From contig SMMW01000617.1 in NCBI GenBank assembly GCA_004794655.1, positions 14,921,501-14,985,500 on the forward strand: a stretch of 64,000 bases of DNA. Reading direction: 5' to 3'. This DNA comes from Marisa cornuarietis (Eukaryota; Mollusca; Gastropoda; Architaenioglossa; Ampullariidae). Positions 60,832 through 64,000 of this stretch are shown in pieces. Numbering within the stretch: the first letter of the stretch is position 1; every line of letters starts with the position of its first letter. The notes below the pieces were generated by a model, which saw nothing but the letters and a program-made list of their open reading frames with translations, made no database searches and was not told where the DNA came from. The position numbers and the translations under genes are program-made.

Positions 60832-61082
60832 CTAATCTTTCCTGTACAGTTCGAAGAACGCTTTGTCGGCGTGAGCAGAGGTGAAGATAAGCATGGGATC
60901 TTCCTCGGATAATTCTCTTGCAGGTGTTGAAGCATTCACTGCCTTTCTAATAAAGTCGATCCACTTTTTTGCAATGTCATTCTTTATTTTACCCACCACC
61001 ATACCCATCTCCTCTTGCTTTCCATGAACGTCCCAAAGCCTGTGGTAAACCAACTCCTTTTCAGATTTAGCTGCGCGACATG
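60832..61082 (-). CDS. C-terminal exon of an unknown gene (family member 1)
   Basis: Minus-strand frame KSEKELVYHRLWDVHGKQEE, then GKIKNDIAKKWIDFIRKAVN and ARELSEEDPMLIFTSAHADK, ending FFELYRKD at TAA. It is highly protein-like and charged, without low complexity. A possible acceptor (ACATGTCGCGCAG) stands at the upstream end. The last 28 residues resemble the end of the segment at 62,945-63,060, so this is a duplicated coding family. I do not recognise the protein. Confidence 0.45.
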
Positions 61083-61320
61083 TAAATAGAAGCCGGACTG
61101 GTACGACAAAAGCTTTGTAGTAAACACCCTGCTCTCAAACAATGGCATGCCTCCTGACTTGTGAATACCCAGTCAACGGCCTGCGCGTTTTCCTTTGCAA
61201 ACAAAAGCTGTAAAGAGAATGAAACCAAAGATGCTGTATCATGGTGAAACCCCTTACTGAGTTCAGCGAACTTGAGCAAAAGGCCGCATATTTCAACTGA
61301 CCTGTTTAACCCGTTCAACT
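61067..61320 (-). pseudogene. Upstream coding-like segment in shifted frames
   Basis: The minus strand reads MNGLNRSVEICGLLLKFAEL, then LLFAKENAQAVDWVFTSQEA in one frame and GMPLFESRVFTTKLLSYQSG, FYLHVAQLN in another. The protein-like text moves between frames near 61,150, which suggests a frameshift, or two exons read through. It probably belongs to the same gene as 60,832-61,082. Confidence 0.3.
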
Positions 61321-61419
61321 TTCATTATCATTTCTGTTTTCAGTCCCTTGTATATTTGCACCCAGCCCACTGGTGACCACCAGGATGTTATTCAATGTGG
61401 AGCCGGACTTTGCGCGACT

Positions 61420-61610
61420 AGTTTTGTTTGAGGTAGGTGAAGAAGGGGAACTAGTGTTTTACCAACCAAGGCTATATCACGGTCCTGTAAATATGTCCCA
61501 CATGCAGAGAAAGAACAGTGTGCCCGAGACGAGATCTGAACCCATGACAGCCAGTTCTCACTGCGCTAACCGCCTTCCATATCGCACACGGACCTACATT
61601 TCGTGCTTTC
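61420..61610 (-). mobile_element. tRNA-derived SINE
   Basis: The reverse complement carries an A-box region GGCGGTTAGCGCAGTGAG and B-box GGGTTCAGATCTCGTCTCGG, then a body with GGACATATTTACAGGACC. Same family head as the copy at 6710-6850. Confidence 0.7.
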
Positions 61611-61965
61611 GAAACTTAACGAGTAACATATAACCGGATCTGAGCTGAATATCTTTGTCTCTCTCTCACACACAGTTACTCATATGAGGTGACCATCTTT
61701 GTCCAGAGACTGAACTTTTGGTACCCTTTCCAAAGCTTATGTCGACTCACTTTTCAGCTCTCTTGAACGAAAAGAGCGATCAAGAACCTCTGGAACAAAG
61801 ACTTTTTCAACCTTTTGCTTGATATTATTTCCTTCCTTCCTTTCCTCAATCCCCACTCCCAATTTCTCCTGGCGAACACTGCAGCAAAAAAATCTATCTA
61901 ATGTCGACGAAAGAGTTTGTCTTAGTTTTAGTTACCGATGCGGAAAAATACCTACTAACATGAAT

Positions 61966-61966
<1 letters not shown>

Positions 61967-62039
<73 letters not shown>
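61967..62039. repeat. (CA)n microsatellite, about 36 units
   Basis: An uninterrupted 73-base AC/CA run, likely highly variable in length. Confidence 0.98.
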
Positions 62040-62042
<3 letters not shown>

Positions 62043-62129
62043 GGTAGGGGGAGAGAGGCAGGAGTAAGGGCTAGTTAATTACCGTAGTTTTTATGCGACT
62101 AAATTGAACTAATGAATTAATCCTACTTC

Positions 62130-62340
62130 GACTTCTTTGGCGACTTATGATTAGAGCAGCGGTGCAGAAACCCAAAGAGCTGTACGCTGTCCAGTTCGAT
62201 TCTCGTGTCTCGCAGCGAATTCCCCACCGGTGGAGTGAGTACCGGAGTCTGTAGAGAGTTGCGGAAATTTGCGAAGCGAGAGAGAGGAGATGGACACTGC
62301 CGTCACAAAAGATGCTCTCAGTTCCTCTCTCCCACAAAAA
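62130..62340 (+). mobile_element. tRNA-derived SINE, + orientation
   Basis: A-box-like GATTAGAGCAGCGGTGCAG and B-box-like CCAGTTCGATTCTCGTG at tRNA-like spacing, followed by a GC-richer body. The head differs from the other SINEs in the window, so it may be a second family. Confidence 0.55.
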
Positions 62341-62604
62341 AAGGGGACCCTATTTACCCTAACACCTCAATTCCTCTAAGGTCACGGTCATACCTTTACA
62401 GTTAACCTTTTTCGGTCTCCAACTGCAGCCTTGTTTATGCCGTGCAATGCTTCGGCGAATTGCCTGACCTCTATAAGGGCAGGTGTCCGATTCTTGTCTT
62501 CCTTGTTGTGTTTTGTGCTGTTTTCGTGTTGTTCACTGCGCATTGGTAAATAGATGATAGGTTCTGAGAAATGCATCGTTACGCAATTCGTCGTTGCGCA
62601 AACA

Positions 62605-62815
62605 TAATAATAATAACGAACAGTTATATAGCACTTTTCCAACAATTTGCTCAAAGTGCTTTACAGAAATGATATACAGGAATAAACAGAATCACCAACA
62701 ACCATGCACCCATATTCACAACAGACACGCTCACTTCTGCAACAGAAATACCCGCTCATACACGAATACAGACACGTTAGGCATACTCATGATCAGGACA
62801 GGGTCGCAGTAAAGT
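62605..62815. repeat. Interspersed repeat with (AAT)n start and TATAGCACTTTTCC block
   Basis: (AAT)n, then AGTTATATAGCACTTTTCC and CAAAGTGCTTTACA form a short inverted core (AGCACTTT/AAAGTGCT). This head is common in SINE/LINE-related repeats of many invertebrates. Confidence 0.5.
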
Positions 62816-62944
62816 CATAGCCATAAAGTCTCTTGATGACTCGTTATGCAATGCATGAGTTCAAAGTGTTATGTTCTCCTTTGGTAAGTACACTACAATG
62901 GTTGTTTCGGTTTCTGATGACGTTGTACGGGAGGGTGCGTGTTT

Positions 62945-63060
62945 TCAATTACTCCTAAGTTTCCTGCATAGTTCACTTAACGCCTTGGCGGCGTAAACAG
63001 CTGTGAAAAATAAGACAGGCACCGAATCTGGCTCGGATAAATCAGTTACGATTAGAAAGT
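62945..63060 (-). pseudogene. C-terminal exon remnant, family member 2
   Basis: The minus strand reads VTDLSEPDSVPVLFFTAVYA, then AKALSELCRKLRSN and TGA. DLSEPDS, the LxFT block and AKA-ELCRK align with ELSEEDP, LIFT and DKAFFELYRK of the segment at 60,832. Upstream it runs straight into a (CAAA)n tract at 63,068-63,090, so the copy looks truncated. Confidence 0.4.
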
Positions 63061-63812
63061 TTCAAAAAACAAACAAACAAACAAACAAACAGAAATAAAG
63101 CAAACAAATAAAGAAAAGAACATAAGGCGAGTCTTTTCTGGAGTGGAAACGATGACCAGCCATGACCTTCAATACAAGTGACAGCTGGCGTAGACTAGTT
63201 TAGTTCGGTCAATGAGATATATCCAGGGATGATGTAGTTTTAACTGCGTGTTCATTCCTTCCTAACCTTTGTGAACTCCGACTCACCATTCTCCCTTCCA
63301 CCCGTTCATGCCGTCTGGGCTGGCGGCCTTTCTATTAGAATCTTCTCTATTCGCGGTTGCTGACGCGAGACAAGCCCCAGAAACTGCCTTGCCACTTAAA
63401 GGGAAAAGCAAGTCAAATGGAAAGTCGGGCTTAAATGATACTGAGGTTCTGAATCATGTCTAAAACACAGGTCTGAGGCGGTTCAGGTGGGCCGCCATGT
63501 AACGGTGTCGAGTGACGTCTCTGAACTGACTGTCAGTTTCATGAGTGGTTACGACGCTGCAATCCTGGACTTGGAGAGGGTACAGAGATGAAAAATTGAA
63601 CAGACTGATAATTGATAATGATAATGTTATAAACAGTAACAGAGTTTCAGTGTAGTTACTTCATGCTTCGATATGGCAATCGTTGTGGAAGACGTTGACA
63701 GGCTAACGATTTTTTTGTGCGTGAAAAATAGAAGAACGCCATTACGAAACTGAATGAACTTTTTTTGTGCTGCTTGACAGGCCTGCACACGTCAAATCTG
63801 TGCGTGCGAGCT

Positions 63813-63813
<1 letters not shown>
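63061..63813. other. Non-coding stretch
   Basis: (CAAA)n at about 63,068-63,090, then mixed sequence without recognisable coding or repeat content. Confidence 0.4.

Positions 63814-63866
<53 letters not shown>
63814..63866. repeat. (GT)n microsatellite followed by (AT)n
   Basis: About 26 GT units running into ATATATATAATATATATC. Confidence 0.98.
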
Positions 63867-63867
<1 letters not shown>

Positions 63868-64000
63868 TATATATAATATATATCATTAAAGACAAAATAC
63901 AAACAGGAGTTGTACGGATTCTAAAGACGATGACCCGCACATACGACAAGGAACAACAACCACCACCGCCACCACACCAGAAACCCAAACGCGTTATCTG

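Noticed and set aside
1..64000. CRISPR arrays, operons, rRNA genes, prokaryotic defence systems
   Set aside because: No regularly spaced direct repeats with unique spacers, no tightly packed genes and no rRNA-like stretches; the window is eukaryotic.

Overview
The window is animal nuclear DNA: AT-rich, with long introns bounded by GT/AG, many dinucleotide microsatellites, tRNA-derived SINEs, LINE fragments and cut-and-paste DNA transposons. The repeat types together with the tafazzin sequence suggest a lophotrochozoan, most likely a gastropod mollusc. That assignment is an inference from style and has not been checked by a search.

Layout. Bases 1-13,700 are a repeat-rich accessory region. 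It starts with a frameshifted DDE transposase relic of CMC/Transposase_21 type (1-719) and two sets of local tandem repeats (2.2-3.6 kb). LINE 3' fragments follow at 3.6-6.7 kb. The best-preserved mobile element is an ISL2EU/IS4EU-like DNA transposon (about 7,656-10,552) with inverted ends. Its transposase ORF keeps a DDE triad, a minus-strand LINE fragment is nested inside it, and a paralogous unfilled site lies at 11.35-11.99 kb. Bases 14,297-19,649 carry a complete eight-exon tafazzin gene (+ strand, 278 aa), the cardiolipin-remodelling transacylase. Bases 25,508-26,920 hold a one-exon reading frame of 470 aa on the minus strand, a Ser/Pro-rich probable nuclear protein that I do not recognise. 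Its presumed 5' end faces the presumed 5' end of the next gene around 29.7-29.95 kb.

Bases 38,359-47,403 encode a very large C2H2 zinc-finger protein (+ strand, two coding exons, about 2,465 aa). It has a cluster of about 12 fingers interrupted by one phase-1 intron, Lys-rich flanks and a Gln/Ser-rich tandem repeat. Possible upstream exons (31.9, 35.8 and 38.2 kb) encode a conserved-looking stretch that ends out of frame, overlapping the zinc-finger start codon.

Bases 47.4-64 kb are mostly 3' untranslated and intergenic DNA with SINEs, a LINE tail, long CA/GT tracts and a few candidate exons. The most notable of these is a pair of related C-terminal coding segments on the minus strand (60.83-61.32 and 62.95-63.06 kb), which look like remnants of a tandemly duplicated gene family of unknown function.

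The genes are unrelated in function (mitochondrial lipid remodelling, two probable nuclear proteins). Nothing resembles an operon, a CRISPR array or a prokaryotic system. The most unusual items are the transposon with its unfilled twin, a minisatellite in tafazzin intron 4 built from the exon 4 splice junction, and the overlapping upstream frame of the zinc-finger gene.
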